DNA of 41,186 nt from Lachnospiraceae bacterium (GCA_011958945.1 BLLT01000009.1:1-41186), one strand, 5' to 3'. Shown: positions 32,750 to 40,809, numbered from the stretch's first letter. A program made the numbers and translations. Notes: generated from the letters alone by a model not told the origin.

Positions 32750-33796
32750 ATGAATCAGGAAAAAAGGGAAACATATACACTTGGAAAACAAAGTATAGAA
32801 TTGAAGCAGCCTGTTTTTATCAGGGATAGTGCCAGCGTGGTTGGAACGAAGGAAGGTCAGGGCCCGCTGGCGGAACTTTTTGATATGATAGGGCAGGATG
32901 ATATGTTCGGCTGTGCTTCCTGGGAAGAGGCGGAAAGCAGCTTGCAGAAGGATGCAGTTTATCTGGCATTAGGGAAGGCGGGGCTGAAAAAGGAGGAGAT
33001 TCGTTATCTTTTTGCAGGGGATTTGCTGGGGCAGTCCATAGCCAGCAGTTTCGGGCTGGCTGGCTATGAGATACCGTTGGTAGGGCTGTACGGAGCCTGC
33101 TCCACATGCGGGCTGTCTTTGAGCATGGGGGCGATGACGGTACATGGGGGATATGCGGAGCATGTAGTGTGCGTGACGTCCAGCCATTTTGCCAGTGCGG
33201 AGAAGGAATTCCGTTTTCCTCTTGGGTATGGAAACCAGCGGCCGCTGTCCGCTTCATGGACGGTGACGGGCAGCGGGGCTTTCGTATTAAGCGGCACGGC
33301 GGGAAAAAAGTCCCGGGCGAAGATTACCGGGCTGACCATCGGGAAAATCATGGATTATGGATTGAAGGATTCTATGAACATGGGGGCGTGCATGGCTCCG
33401 GCCGCCTGTGACTTGATTTATCAACATTTGAAGGATTTTGGGAGAAAGCCGTCAGACTATGATAAAATAATTACCGGAGACCTGGGAACGGTGGGCCAGC
33501 ATGCTCTGTTGGATTTGCTCGGGGAAAAGGACGTGGATATTGCCGGACAGCATATGGACTGCGGGATTGAAATCTATGACGCAAAGGAGCAGGATACCCA
33601 TGCCGGGGGAAGCGGCTGCGGCTGCAGTGCAGTGACATTGTCCGCCTATATCCTGAAAAAGATAGAAGAAGGGGTATGGAAGAGGGTGCTGTTTGTGCCG
33701 ACGGGGGCCCTGCTTAGCAAAACCAGTTTCAATGAAGGACAAACTGTGCCGGGGATTGCCCATGGAGTGGTGATTGAAGGGGTAAGGGATTTCTAG
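32750..33796 (+). CDS. spoVAD: Stage V sporulation protein AD
   Basis: A 348-residue thiolase-fold protein that binds dipicolinic acid as part of the SpoVA apparatus on the spore inner membrane. Family segments visible are VFIRDSASVVGTKEG, GDLLGQSIASSFGLA, GLYGACSTCG (the thiolase-like Cys region), the SSHFASAEKEFRFPL stretch, and GGSGCGCSAV. The length is standard. The ATG at 32750 lies 11 bp after AAAGGAG; the GTG at 32729 precedes that site and is rejected. Its usual partners spoVAC and spoVAE are, respectively, 3.6 kb upstream and absent from the window. Confidence 0.95.
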   Translation: MNQEKRETYTLGKQSIELKQPVFIRDSASVVGTKEGQGPLAELFDMIGQDDMFGCASWEEAESSLQKDAVYLALGKAGLKKEEIRYLFAGDLLGQSIASSFGLAGYEIPLVGLYGACSTCGLSLSMGAMTVHGGYAEHVVCVTSSHFASAEKEFRFPLGYGNQRPLSASWTVTGSGAFVLSGTAGKKSRAKITGLTIGKIMDYGLKDSMNMGACMAPAACDLIYQHLKDFGRKPSDYDKIITGDLGTVGQHALLDLLGEKDVDIAGQHMDCGIEIYDAKEQDTHAGGSGCGCSAVTLSAYILKKIEEGVWKRVLFVPTGALLSKTSFNEGQTVPGIAHGVVIEGVRDF

Positions 33797-33833
33797 TGTA
33801 CCGGAAAAGAAAGTACCGGAGTTTAGGAAGTTT

Positions 33834-33869
33834 AAAGGGATATCGGTGAAAGGCCGCTGTCCCTTTTTT
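33834..33869 (+). terminator. Rho-independent terminator downstream of spoVAD
   Basis: AAAGGGA...CGG pairs with CCG...TCCCTTT, with a small internal loop, then TTTTTT. It lies 37 bp after the spoVAD stop. The rest of the 312-bp gap to the next gene contains only the rpn promoter. Confidence 0.75.
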
Positions 33870-34036
33870 GTGGACAGCCCCGTGCAGCGGGTAATGCGTA
33901 CATATTTTCCCTATGATATTTGGGAACACGAGAATACCCCGTTTTTCTGAATGGAGGGAATCCAGTATTAATCAAAACATTTGCAATCAGGATAATAGAC
34001 CGGAATTTCGCGCCATAACTGGCAAGTTTAATTATC

Positions 34037-34065
34037 TTGAAATATGTTGAGCCAAATAGTATACT
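34037..34065 (+). promoter_or_regulatory. Putative sigma-A promoter for the first Rpn gene
   Basis: -35 TTGAAA (34037-34042), a 17-bp spacer and -10 TATACT (34060-34065), 43 bp before the start codon. Confidence 0.6.
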
Positions 34066-34108
34066 GGAAGCAAAGACGAAACGGCCCGGTGAACGGAAAG
34101 GATAAAGA

Positions 34109-35083
34109 ATGGCAAGAAAAATGCAGAAGCTGAAACCGGACACGGTATTGAGAAACTATTGGAGAAATAATGAACGGTTTGCGGACTTTTTTAATGCAGT
34201 GCTTTTTGATGGAAAGCAGTTAATTAAACCCGAGGAACTGGAGGATAGGGATACGGAGGAGTCTTCCATACTGGAACATAGAAAGTATGCGGAGACTATC
34301 CAGTCGTCCAGGGATAATATCAAGATAAGGAAGCGTTCTACTGTCTATGGGGTGGAATTTGTAATGCTGGGGATAGAACATCAGGGGCATATCCATTATG
34401 CAATGCCGATGAGAATCATGGGCTATGATTATGGTGTTTATAAGAAACAGTATGATGACAATTCATCAAAATATAAGACAGCGGAGGGGATGGAAGCAGA
34501 TGAATATCTGTCACACATGAAAAAAACGGATAAATTTGCGCCATTGATTACAGTAGTAGTATACTATGGAGAAAAGAAATGGGATGGTGCAGTTTCCTTG
34601 CACGGAATGCTGGATATACCGGAAGAGATGAAGGGGTATGTAAATGATTATAAGATGCTGCTTATAGAAGCGGCAAAAAGTGATTTATCATTGAAAAATG
34701 CGGACAATATAGATTTATTTAATTTGTTGCAAATCATTCTGGATAGGGAAATTACAAGGGATGAGGCAAGAGAAAAAGCAATACAATACAGCGAGGAACG
34801 TAAGACAGACAGGGAAGTGGTTATGACTGTGGCAGGTGCGACGAACAGCAAGATTGATTATGATGCATTTGGAAAAGGAGATGGATCTATGTGTACTTTG
34901 TTTGAAGAGATTGCGAAGGAAAATGAAATAAAGGGGATTGAAAAGGGAATCGAAAAGGGAATTAAAGGCATGGTATCCGCATTAAAGGAACTAAATATTC
35001 CGGATGCAACAATAATGCAGAAAATCAGAGAAAAGTTTGAACTTTCCGGGGAAGAAGCGGAGAGGTATATTACGCGGATGTAA
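34109..35083 (+). CDS. Rpn-family PD-(D/E)XK nuclease/putative transposase (paralogue 1)
   Basis: A 324-residue protein of the Rpn (recombination-promoting nuclease, Transposase_31) group, as seen in Lachnospiraceae. The N terminus has FADFFNAVLFDGKQLIKPEEL, shown here as FFNAVLFDG and LIKPEEL. The nuclease core shows SRDN (Asp69, probable metal ligand) and LGIEHQGHIHYAMPMR with the ExQ pair Glu90/Gln92. TVVVYYGEKKWDG follows. The C-terminal tail has a short repeat KGIEKGIEKGIKG and a helical end. E. coli relatives cleave DNA and promote RecA-independent recombination; the role here is unknown. The ATG at 34109 follows GAAAGG. A second, diverged copy is at 39704. Confidence 0.85.
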   Translation: MARKMQKLKPDTVLRNYWRNNERFADFFNAVLFDGKQLIKPEELEDRDTEESSILEHRKYAETIQSSRDNIKIRKRSTVYGVEFVMLGIEHQGHIHYAMPMRIMGYDYGVYKKQYDDNSSKYKTAEGMEADEYLSHMKKTDKFAPLITVVVYYGEKKWDGAVSLHGMLDIPEEMKGYVNDYKMLLIEAAKSDLSLKNADNIDLFNLLQIILDREITRDEAREKAIQYSEERKTDREVVMTVAGATNSKIDYDAFGKGDGSMCTLFEEIAKENEIKGIEKGIEKGIKGMVSALKELNIPDATIMQKIREKFELSGEEAERYITRM

Positions 35084-35115
35084 TGGCCAAATAGGATCAA
35101 AACGGGGGGGAGGAA

Positions 35116-35625
35116 ATGGTAATACGCCACGCATTGAAAGAAGATGTAAAAAAGATTATGGAAATCTATGAATATGCCCGCCGCTTTATGGCGGAGCATG
35201 GGAATCCAAATCAATGGGGCCCTACCAATTGGCCGCCGGAAGAATTGATTGAAAAGGACATTGCGGACGGGAAGAGTTATGTATGTATGGACGAAGGGCG
35301 GATTGCGGGTACGTTTTTCTTCTGCCAGGGGAAGGATATTGAGCCATCCTATCTTGTGATAGAGGAAGGGGAATGGACGGAGGATAGCCCTTACGGAGTG
35401 ATACACCGGCTGGCAGGGAACGGAACGGTAAAAGGAGTGGGAGCCTTCTGTATCGAATGGGCCTTTATGCAATGCGGGCATCTGCGGGCAGATACTCATG
35501 GAGATAATCAGGTGATGCAGAACTTGCTGGAAAAAAGCGGTTTTAGTTACTGCGGGGTGATACATGTGGCGGAGGATAATTATCCAAGGCTGGCATATGA
35601 AAAAGTGTTAGAAAATAATAAGTAA
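35116..35625 (+). CDS. GNAT-family N-acetyltransferase
   Basis: A 169-residue protein with the GNAT layout: IRHALKEDVKKIMEIYEYARR at the start (visible as IRHALKEDV), the strand RIAGTFFFCQGKD, the acetyl-CoA region VKGVGAFCIEWAF (less glycine-rich than the usual QxxGxG), and the closing LRADTHGDNQVMQNLLEKSGF. The substrate is unknown. The ATG at 35116 follows GGGGGGAGGA. It lies 32 bp after the Rpn gene and is probably cotranscribed. A strong terminator follows. Confidence 0.9.
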   Translation: MVIRHALKEDVKKIMEIYEYARRFMAEHGNPNQWGPTNWPPEELIEKDIADGKSYVCMDEGRIAGTFFFCQGKDIEPSYLVIEEGEWTEDSPYGVIHRLAGNGTVKGVGAFCIEWAFMQCGHLRADTHGDNQVMQNLLEKSGFSYCGVIHVAEDNYPRLAYEKVLENNK

Positions 35626-35640
35626 ATAGTGAAGAAAAAG

Positions 35641-35676
35641 ACTGTCGGAATGATAAAAGTTCCGGCAGTTTTTTTA
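35641..35676 (+). terminator. Rho-independent terminator after the GNAT gene
   Basis: ACTGTCGGAA pairs with TTCCGGCAGT (one G-U) around a 9-nt loop, then TTTTTTT. Repeat copy D begins in the T-run. Confidence 0.85.
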
Positions 35677-35744
35677 TATTATAGGAAATTACGCCACAAT
35701 GTTGTAAGCCACTAGGGATTGGCCGCCGGGCCAACTCTTTTTTA
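35674..35744 (+). repeat. Dispersed terminator-abutting repeat, copy D
   Basis: Starts in the terminator T-run with TATATTATAGGAAATTACGC, continues CACAATGTTGTAAGCCACTA, and ends with TTGGCCGCCGGGCCAA and CTTTTTTAT. It is the cleanest complete two-module copy. The 300-bp gap to the next gene otherwise holds a direct repeat TGTCA...TGTCA near 35777 and A/T-rich promoter-like DNA. Confidence 0.8.
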
Positions 35745-36000
35745 TGTAAACGGGCGGATTATATTGTAAATAGTGTCAAAAAAATGTCACAATCTGGCTT
35801 TCCCTTATTTTTCATAAAAAAATCTGATAATAATGAGTATGTTATGATAACAATTGCAACACTTCGGCAAAATAAGGATATATTTTGTATACTACACAAT
35901 AGGAGACGGAGATTTGAAAATTTGAATGGGCAAGGCAAATCATAAAATCTCTGGCTTTGGAAAGGGCATGGTTTTAAGGGTGAAAAAAGGGATGGGCGGT

Positions 36001-37023
36001 ATGGAACTGGAAAAAGAAATCCGAAACCTTGTAGCAGAATATACGAGGGAATTCTGCAGAACGAATAAAATTGAATATGACACTCTGGGAATTAGCAAGG
36101 CTTTGAATATTTCCAGAACACTGGCATCGCAGCATCTGAACAGGATGGTGAAGTCGGGAACATTGATCAAAATTGTATCACGCCCGGTTTACTATCTTGA
36201 TAAAAAGATAATAGAGGATAGTTTTCGGATGCAGCTGGATACAGAAATGTTTTATGCCCTGGAAGACTTGACGGAACTCTTTGATAAAAAACTGGTGGAC
36301 AGAAAGGGGTTTATGGAGGCGGTAGGATATGATACCACTTTGCGCTATTTAACAACCCAGTGCCAGGCTGCCGTAAAATATCCCCCTGGGGGAGTTCCCA
36401 TGCTCATATATGGGGAACATGGGGTGGGGAAAACCTTTTTTTCACAATTGGTGTATGAATATGCGAAGGCGGAATCCGTACTTCCCGCGCAGGCCAAATG
36501 CTGCCTGCTAAATTATTCCAAAGTAAATGATAATAAACCTGACGATGATGCAATTCTTTTCGGAAGCTGCTTTTTGAACGGGAACAAGGAACTTTGTAAG
36601 CGGGCGGGGCTTTTGGAAGAAGCGGCGGGTGGATTTGTCATCATAGAAAACGTGGAGCAGATGTCTGCGAAATGTCTGGAAAAAGTCATCGCATATATAA
36701 GAAGCGGTACGTATACAGTCAGAGGGGATAACCTTATTTACCACAGCAAAACAAGGCTTATACTAACAGTCTGTGAAAATTCCTGTGACATGGTAGAAAA
36801 TGCATTGCTGCAGGTCGTGCCGGTAGTATGTAAGCTTCCGCCACTGGACAAAATTTATCCTATAGAGATAAAGAAAGCGAAAATTCCCAATTATGGAGAC
36901 AAAAATTTTGCGGTGTTGAATAAATTGGGTATGGATGTGAAACCGGGCATTATATTGTGTATGGCGGATGAAATGCTCCCCTATAATCGGGATACATGGT
37001 TTTTTCCGGTATCGGCGTTGTGA
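36001..37023 (+). CDS. Truncated sigma-54-activator-like (LevR-type) regulator without GAFTGA
   Basis: About 340 residues from ATG 36001 (an in-frame ATG at 35926 would add 25). The N-terminal helix-turn-helix (GISKALNISRTLASQHLNRM, at the length limit) is followed by a AAA+ core. Walker A is GEHGVGKT. The segment LFGSCFLNGNKEL stands where LFGxxKGAFTGA is expected, and GLLEEAAGGF follows as usual. Walker B is altered to VIIENVEQ. Full LevR-type proteins continue with PRD and EIIA domains; here the protein stops after the AAA+ region. Without GAFTGA it should not activate sigma-54 polymerase. It could be a decayed remnant or a repurposed repressor. GAAAAAAGGG lies before 36001. Confidence 0.7.
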   Translation: MELEKEIRNLVAEYTREFCRTNKIEYDTLGISKALNISRTLASQHLNRMVKSGTLIKIVSRPVYYLDKKIIEDSFRMQLDTEMFYALEDLTELFDKKLVDRKGFMEAVGYDTTLRYLTTQCQAAVKYPPGGVPMLIYGEHGVGKTFFSQLVYEYAKAESVLPAQAKCCLLNYSKVNDNKPDDDAILFGSCFLNGNKELCKRAGLLEEAAGGFVIIENVEQMSAKCLEKVIAYIRSGTYTVRGDNLIYHSKTRLILTVCENSCDMVENALLQVVPVVCKLPPLDKIYPIEIKKAKIPNYGDKNFAVLNKLGMDVKPGIILCMADEMLPYNRDTWFFPVSAL

Positions 37024-37057
37024 AATGTTATGAGAATATTAGAAATAAGTATATAAG

Positions 37058-37123
37058 GTAACGTAACAGTTCAGCCTTCCGGCTTCGCTGTCACAAGATA
37101 ACAGCCTTTTTGTTAAAAAAGGT
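37058..37123. repeat. AACAGTTCAG-family element and small A/T hairpin
   Basis: ATAAGGTAACGTAACAGTTC and AGCC continue into a GCCTTCCGGC mini-hairpin, then CCTTTTTGTTAAAAAAGG (37106-37123). The first part shares GGTAAC and AACAGTTCAG with the hairpin at 29986 and CAGTTCAGCC with the one at 15957. It lies just downstream of the truncated regulator and may end its transcript. Confidence 0.5.
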
Positions 37124-37214
37124 TGAAAATAATGGAAAGTACTAGTAAAATAGGAAACGATATAATGGTTGCGGTATGGGAAGGGCATTTGCGCAACTGG
37201 AACAGGAGTACTGC

Positions 37215-37445
37215 ATGAGACAGATGGAATTTAAGATGGAGCGTCAGGGTCTGTTAAAAGAAGGGGAGCGCGTGACGGTGACGGAAGGCGTGCTTCCCAG
37301 CAATTATTATTATACCATTGACCCGGCATTGGCCATGTCAGGGAACTATCCGTTCCGTGAGAGGATGCTGGCCAGGGAGGGGATCGTTACGAAGATAATC
37401 GAGAACGAACGGGGGTTTTATGTAATGGCAGAATTCGAGGAGTGA
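37215..37445 (+). CDS. Small conserved-looking hypothetical protein
   Basis: A 76-residue soluble protein, start at ATG 37215, six bases after AGGAG; the frame is open further upstream without support. It is rich in charged residues at the start (RQMEFKMERQGLLKEGERV). EGVLPSNYYYTIDPALAMSG and FRERMLAREGIVTKI suggest a compact beta-rich fold. No membrane segment or signal peptide. I do not recognise the family. It lies about 130 bp before ridA in the same direction. Confidence 0.6.
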   Translation: MRQMEFKMERQGLLKEGERVTVTEGVLPSNYYYTIDPALAMSGNYPFRERMLAREGIVTKIIENERGFYVMAEFEE

Positions 37446-37574
37446 AGGGGATATACTGTCTCGGCGGGGGCAATACCCCGTTGCCAAAAGTCTCAGTGGA
37501 GCCGAAAGAGTTTAATAAAACTAAGCCAAAAACTTACCATGCACAATAAAGCGGTGCAGAAATGGAGTAAAATT

Positions 37575-37952
37575 ATGAGGAAAAAAGTATCAACGGACAA
37601 AGCGCCGGCAGCAATCGGGCCGTATTCACAGGGGATTATTGCAGGCAATGTTTTATATGCATCGGGGCAGATTCCCATTGACCCGGCTACAGGGAATATC
37701 AAAGGGGAGGACATCGTAGAGCAGGCAGAACAGGTGATGAAAAATGTAGGGGCCGTGCTGGAAGAAGCAGGCTATAATTACGAAGACGTGGTGAAGACTA
37801 CCTGCTTTTTGGCAGATATGGCTGATTTTGCCGCATTTAACGGGGTATATGAAAAGTATTTTACCGGGAAACCGGCAAGAAGCTGCGTGGCGGTAAAACA
37901 GCTGCCCAAAGATGCCCTTTGTGAAGTGGAAGTGGTTGCCTGCCATGAATAA
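37575..37952 (+). CDS. ridA: RidA family enamine/imine deaminase
   Basis: A 125-residue trimeric enzyme that hydrolyses reactive 2-aminoacrylate-type enamines released by PLP enzymes. Family motifs are [23 protein letters not shown], the catalytic Arg in KPARSCVAV and [10 protein letters not shown] at the C terminus. The ATG at 37575 is preceded by GGAG. A longer start at 37539 would add an unlikely basic leader. The shikimate-kinase-like gene overlaps its stop by 8 bp, indicating translational coupling. Confidence 0.95.
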   Translation: MRKKVSTDKAPAAIGPYSQGIIAGNVLYASGQIPIDPATGNIKGEDIVEQAEQVMKNVGAVLEEAGYNYEDVVKTTCFLADMADFAAFNGVYEKYFTGKPARSCVAVKQLPKDALCEVEVVACHE

Positions 37953-38529
37953 TACAGCATTGGAGAATTGCACAGCGATGGGGGAGTCTGCAGCATGGAA
38001 GAGTCACATGGCAATGGGAAAGGGTGCTGCATCTGGAAACAACATCGTACTAATCGGTATGCCGGGAGCGGGGAAAAGCACGGTGGGTGTAGTGCTGGCC
38101 AAGCATCTCGGCTGCCGTTTTGTGGATTCTGATATTGTAATTCAGGAAAAAACAGGGCTGCTTTTGCATGAAATCATTGAAAAGCAGGGATTGGATGGTT
38201 TTCTAAAGGTGGAGAATGAAATCAATGCCGCACTGGAAGCAAGGCGGAGCATAATCGCCACCGGCGGAAGCGTGATTTATGGGAAGGAAGCCATGAGGCA
38301 TCTAAAGGTGATGGGAAAGGTGGTATACCTGAAGCTGTCTTACCAGTCAATCGAAAGGCGCTTGGGGGATTTGAACGAACGGGGAGTGGCGGTAAGGGAA
38401 GGGCAGAGTTTGTTGGATTTATACAATGAAAGAGTGCCCTATTACGAGCAGTATGCGGACATCATTCTGGACTGCGAAGATAAGATGATACGGGATATTG
38501 TGGCAGAAATAAAGGAAAGGTTATCATAG
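37945..38529 (+). CDS. Shikimate-kinase-like P-loop kinase with atypical substrate site
   Basis: About 194 residues. Walker A is GMPGAGKS (about 38-45), DSD follows strand 2, and there is a lid region and a C-terminal AEIKERL helix, all as in shikimate kinases. Substrate-binding residues differ: FRxxE is FLKVE, the GGG loop is ATGGS, and the lid Arg-Pro is missing. A related sugar or acid kinase is possible. The start is uncertain: ATG 37945 overlaps ridA but has a weak ribosome binding site and gives a 30-residue N-terminal extension; ATG 38008 or 38014 would give a standard N terminus. Automated labels usually read aroK; I leave the symbol blank. Confidence 0.75.
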   Translation: MNNTALENCTAMGESAAWKSHMAMGKGAASGNNIVLIGMPGAGKSTVGVVLAKHLGCRFVDSDIVIQEKTGLLLHEIIEKQGLDGFLKVENEINAALEARRSIIATGGSVIYGKEAMRHLKVMGKVVYLKLSYQSIERRLGDLNERGVAVREGQSLLDLYNERVPYYEQYADIILDCEDKMIRDIVAEIKERLS

Positions 38530-38531
38530 CA

Positions 38532-39422
38532 ATGAAAAAGATATCGTTTGGCAGCAGTTTGCTTTTATTTTTGGCTGCCTGTATATGGGGAGTGGCTTTC
38601 GTGGCGCAAAGTGTAGGGATGGACTATATGGGGCCGTGTACTTTCAACGGCATCCGTTTCCTCATCGGCGGTACGGTGCTTCTGCCCCTGGTTTATGTAC
38701 GGGTAAAAAAGAAAAAAAATACGCCGGAGGAACTTCCCCCTGCATTGACATTAAAGGGGGGGATATGCTGCGGCCTGGCTATATGTGCAGCTTCTTTGTG
38801 CCAGCAGATAGGGATTATGGAGACAACGGTAGGAAAGGCGGGGTTTATCACTACTCTTTATATCATTATCGTTCCCGTCTTTGGACTGTTTTTACGTAAA
38901 AAAGTACCGGGGAAAGTATGGATAGCAGCGGCAGTGGCGGCAGTGGGGATGTATATGCTCTGCATAAATGAAAGCTTTTCTGTCAGCAGAGGGGATGCAT
39001 TTGTATTTTTGTGTGCAATTATTTTTGCGGTACATATTCTTGTGATTGATTTTTTTTCCCCGAAGACTGATGGGGTGGCGCTGTCATGTATCCAGTTTTA
39101 TACGGCGGGAATTATCTGTACGGCAGCTGCCTTTGCGGTGGAAACGCCAACATGGGGGCAGTTTGTTTCCGGCATTGTACCCATTCTATATGCGGGGGTG
39201 ATGTCCTGCGGGGTGGCTTATACCCTTCAGATTATCGGACAGAAAAATGTGGAGCCTACGGTGGCATCCTTGATTTTGAGCATGGAATCGGTGGTTTCTG
39301 TGCTGGCTGGCTGGGTGATATTGGGGCAGGAACTGTCTTCGAAGGAACTGGCCGGGTGCGTGCTTGTATTTGCGGCGGTGATTTTGGTGCAGTACAATGG
39401 GCGGGCCCCAAAAAAGGCGTAA
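38532..39422 (+). CDS. DMT superfamily (EamA) transporter
   Basis: A 296-residue protein with ten hydrophobic segments in two EamA repeats. The first begins LAACIWGVAFVAQSVG and contains FNGIRFLIGG. The second ends in ASLILSMESVVSVLAGWVILG, split here as ASLILSMESV and LAGWVILGQEL, a family signature. Members export amino acids, nucleotides or drugs; substrate unknown. It starts 3 bp after the kinase-like gene, probably in one operon with ridA. Confidence 0.92.
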   Translation: MKKISFGSSLLLFLAACIWGVAFVAQSVGMDYMGPCTFNGIRFLIGGTVLLPLVYVRVKKKKNTPEELPPALTLKGGICCGLAICAASLCQQIGIMETTVGKAGFITTLYIIIVPVFGLFLRKKVPGKVWIAAAVAAVGMYMLCINESFSVSRGDAFVFLCAIIFAVHILVIDFFSPKTDGVALSCIQFYTAGIICTAAAFAVETPTWGQFVSGIVPILYAGVMSCGVAYTLQIIGQKNVEPTVASLILSMESVVSVLAGWVILGQELSSKELAGCVLVFAAVILVQYNGRAPKKA

Positions 39423-39430
39423 TACATGAT

Positions 39431-39452
39431 GCCCCGCTGTTTGCAGCGGGGG
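39431..39452 (+). terminator. CCCCGCTG hairpin after the DMT transporter gene
   Basis: CCCCGCTG (39432-39439) pairs perfectly with CAGCGGGG (39444-39451) around TTTG. No T-run follows, so termination strength is uncertain. A second hairpin, CGGTTTT with AAAAACCG, lies 20 bp further on. The 281-bp gap to the next gene has no other gene-like content. Confidence 0.5.
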
Positions 39453-39703
39453 TATTGGCCTGGTTAATCGGTTTTCCTGAAAAACCGGCATCCCCTATGG
39501 ACAGAATGAAATTCCTATGGTATACTTTTTCAAAGCATATATTTCTGATATTCTTTTTATTCTAATGAAGTATCATTCCAATGGTTATAAAAACCATCCA
39601 GCGAAATCGTGCTTTTATTTCAAATTACTTTTTAAATATGCAGGAAAGTTTCAATCAAGGGAAAAAAGCCGGTTTGTATGCGTTTCCTGCAAAGGGAGGC
39701 TAA

Positions 39704-40759
39704 ATGGGAAAGGAAGATATTTTACTTAAGTCATATCTCGGCGATGTGCGTAGATATGCGGATTTATGGAATGGCGCATTATTTTGCGGGGAGCAGTTGG
39801 TGAAGCCGGAAGAACTGGAGGAAATCAGCCCAGTGTTGTTAAAAGGAGGGAACATTTTTCTGGAAAAAAGGCGGGATTTGGTGATGAAACAAAACAGGGA
39901 TGGACAATATTTTGCCATTTTGGTAGTGGAAAACCAAAAAAACATAGACTATAGTATGCCTGTAAGGATTGCATTAGAAGAAGCGCTTGCCTATCATTGC
40001 CAGATAAAAGAAATAAGGAAGACAAACGAAAAAGCAGATAAGGAATATCAGGAAGGGAAAAGTCAAAAAGTATATGCAGATGCTGGAGAACGCCTGTATA
40101 TGTTCAGGAAAGAAGATAAGCTGAAGCCGGTAGCAACAATGATAGTATATTGGGGGGAGGAGGCATGGCAGGGGCCTAAAAGTCTGCATGATCTCATAGA
40201 TTTTGGCAGAGAGGAGTCTTTTAACAAACAGTTGAGAAAGCTGATACCAGAATATCCGCTTCACTTTTTAGATTTGAATTATTTTCAGCATTTTGAATAT
40301 TTCAAGACAGAATTACGCCCATTTTTGGAATTATACAAGAAAAGGAATAACAAAGAAGAATTCCGGAAATATGTGCAGGAGAATAAGAAGTATTGGAAGA
40401 TGGATAAAGAAACCTTATATGTATTCAGCCATTTGACTAATTCTAAAAACTTAAAAGAGTTAATAAAAAGCGAACAGGAAAAGAAAGAGGGGGAAAAAGG
40501 GATGTGTAAGGCAATTGATGGATGGATAGAGGATGTAAAGGAAGAAGGAAGAATAGAAGGGAAAATGGAAGGGAAAATAGAAGGAAAAAGGGAATCCGTT
40601 CTTACTTTATTGGAAAGTTTTGGTGAAATATCGGATGGTTTACGGAAAAAAATTGCTGAACAAACAAATGCCTTGGTTTTAGTGGGATGGATAAAATTGG
40701 CTGCGAAAGCTAAAAGCATTGAAGAATTTTCTTTTCATATGGATAAGCTGGATTTATAA
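39704..40759 (+). CDS. Rpn-family PD-(D/E)XK nuclease/putative transposase (paralogue 2)
   Basis: A 351-residue diverged paralogue of the gene at 34109. Shared features are YADLWNGALFCGEQLVKPEEL at the start (seen as LWNGALFCG and LVKPEEL), KRRDLVMK with the probable catalytic Asp58, VVENQKNIDYSMPVR with Glu76/Gln78, and MIVYWGEEAWQG. The C terminus has a charged repeat, EGKMEGKIEGKRE, like that of paralogue 1. The ATG at 39704 follows GGGAGG. It stands alone ahead of a T-box leader. The mobile-element label is inherited from the family; no terminal repeats were found. Confidence 0.85.
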   Translation: MGKEDILLKSYLGDVRRYADLWNGALFCGEQLVKPEELEEISPVLLKGGNIFLEKRRDLVMKQNRDGQYFAILVVENQKNIDYSMPVRIALEEALAYHCQIKEIRKTNEKADKEYQEGKSQKVYADAGERLYMFRKEDKLKPVATMIVYWGEEAWQGPKSLHDLIDFGREESFNKQLRKLIPEYPLHFLDLNYFQHFEYFKTELRPFLELYKKRNNKEEFRKYVQENKKYWKMDKETLYVFSHLTNSKNLKELIKSEQEKKEGEKGMCKAIDGWIEDVKEEGRIEGKMEGKIEGKRESVLTLLESFGEISDGLRKKIAEQTNALVLVGWIKLAAKAKSIEEFSFHMDKLDL

Positions 40760-40766
40760 AAAAGTA

Positions 40767-40795
40767 TTGACATTCGCACAGCACAGTGCTAATAT
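40767..40795 (+). promoter_or_regulatory. Near-consensus sigma-A promoter of the T-box transcript
   Basis: -35 TTGACA (40767-40772), a 17-bp spacer and -10 TAATAT (40790-40795), beginning only 8 bp after the Rpn stop. Confidence 0.8.
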
Positions 40796-40809
40796 GATAA
40801 AAATTAAAT

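Noticed and set aside
34316-34387. Loss of the catalytic Asp in Rpn paralogue 1 (KRS where paralogue 2 has RRD)
   Set aside because: An alternative alignment places SRDN (Asp69) about 21 residues before the ExQ pair, within the usual spacing, so the nuclease core may be intact.
34109-35083. An insertion sequence based on the transposase label of the Rpn family
   Set aside because: No terminal inverted repeats or target duplication were found around either Rpn gene. Family members act as nucleases and are not bounded IS elements.
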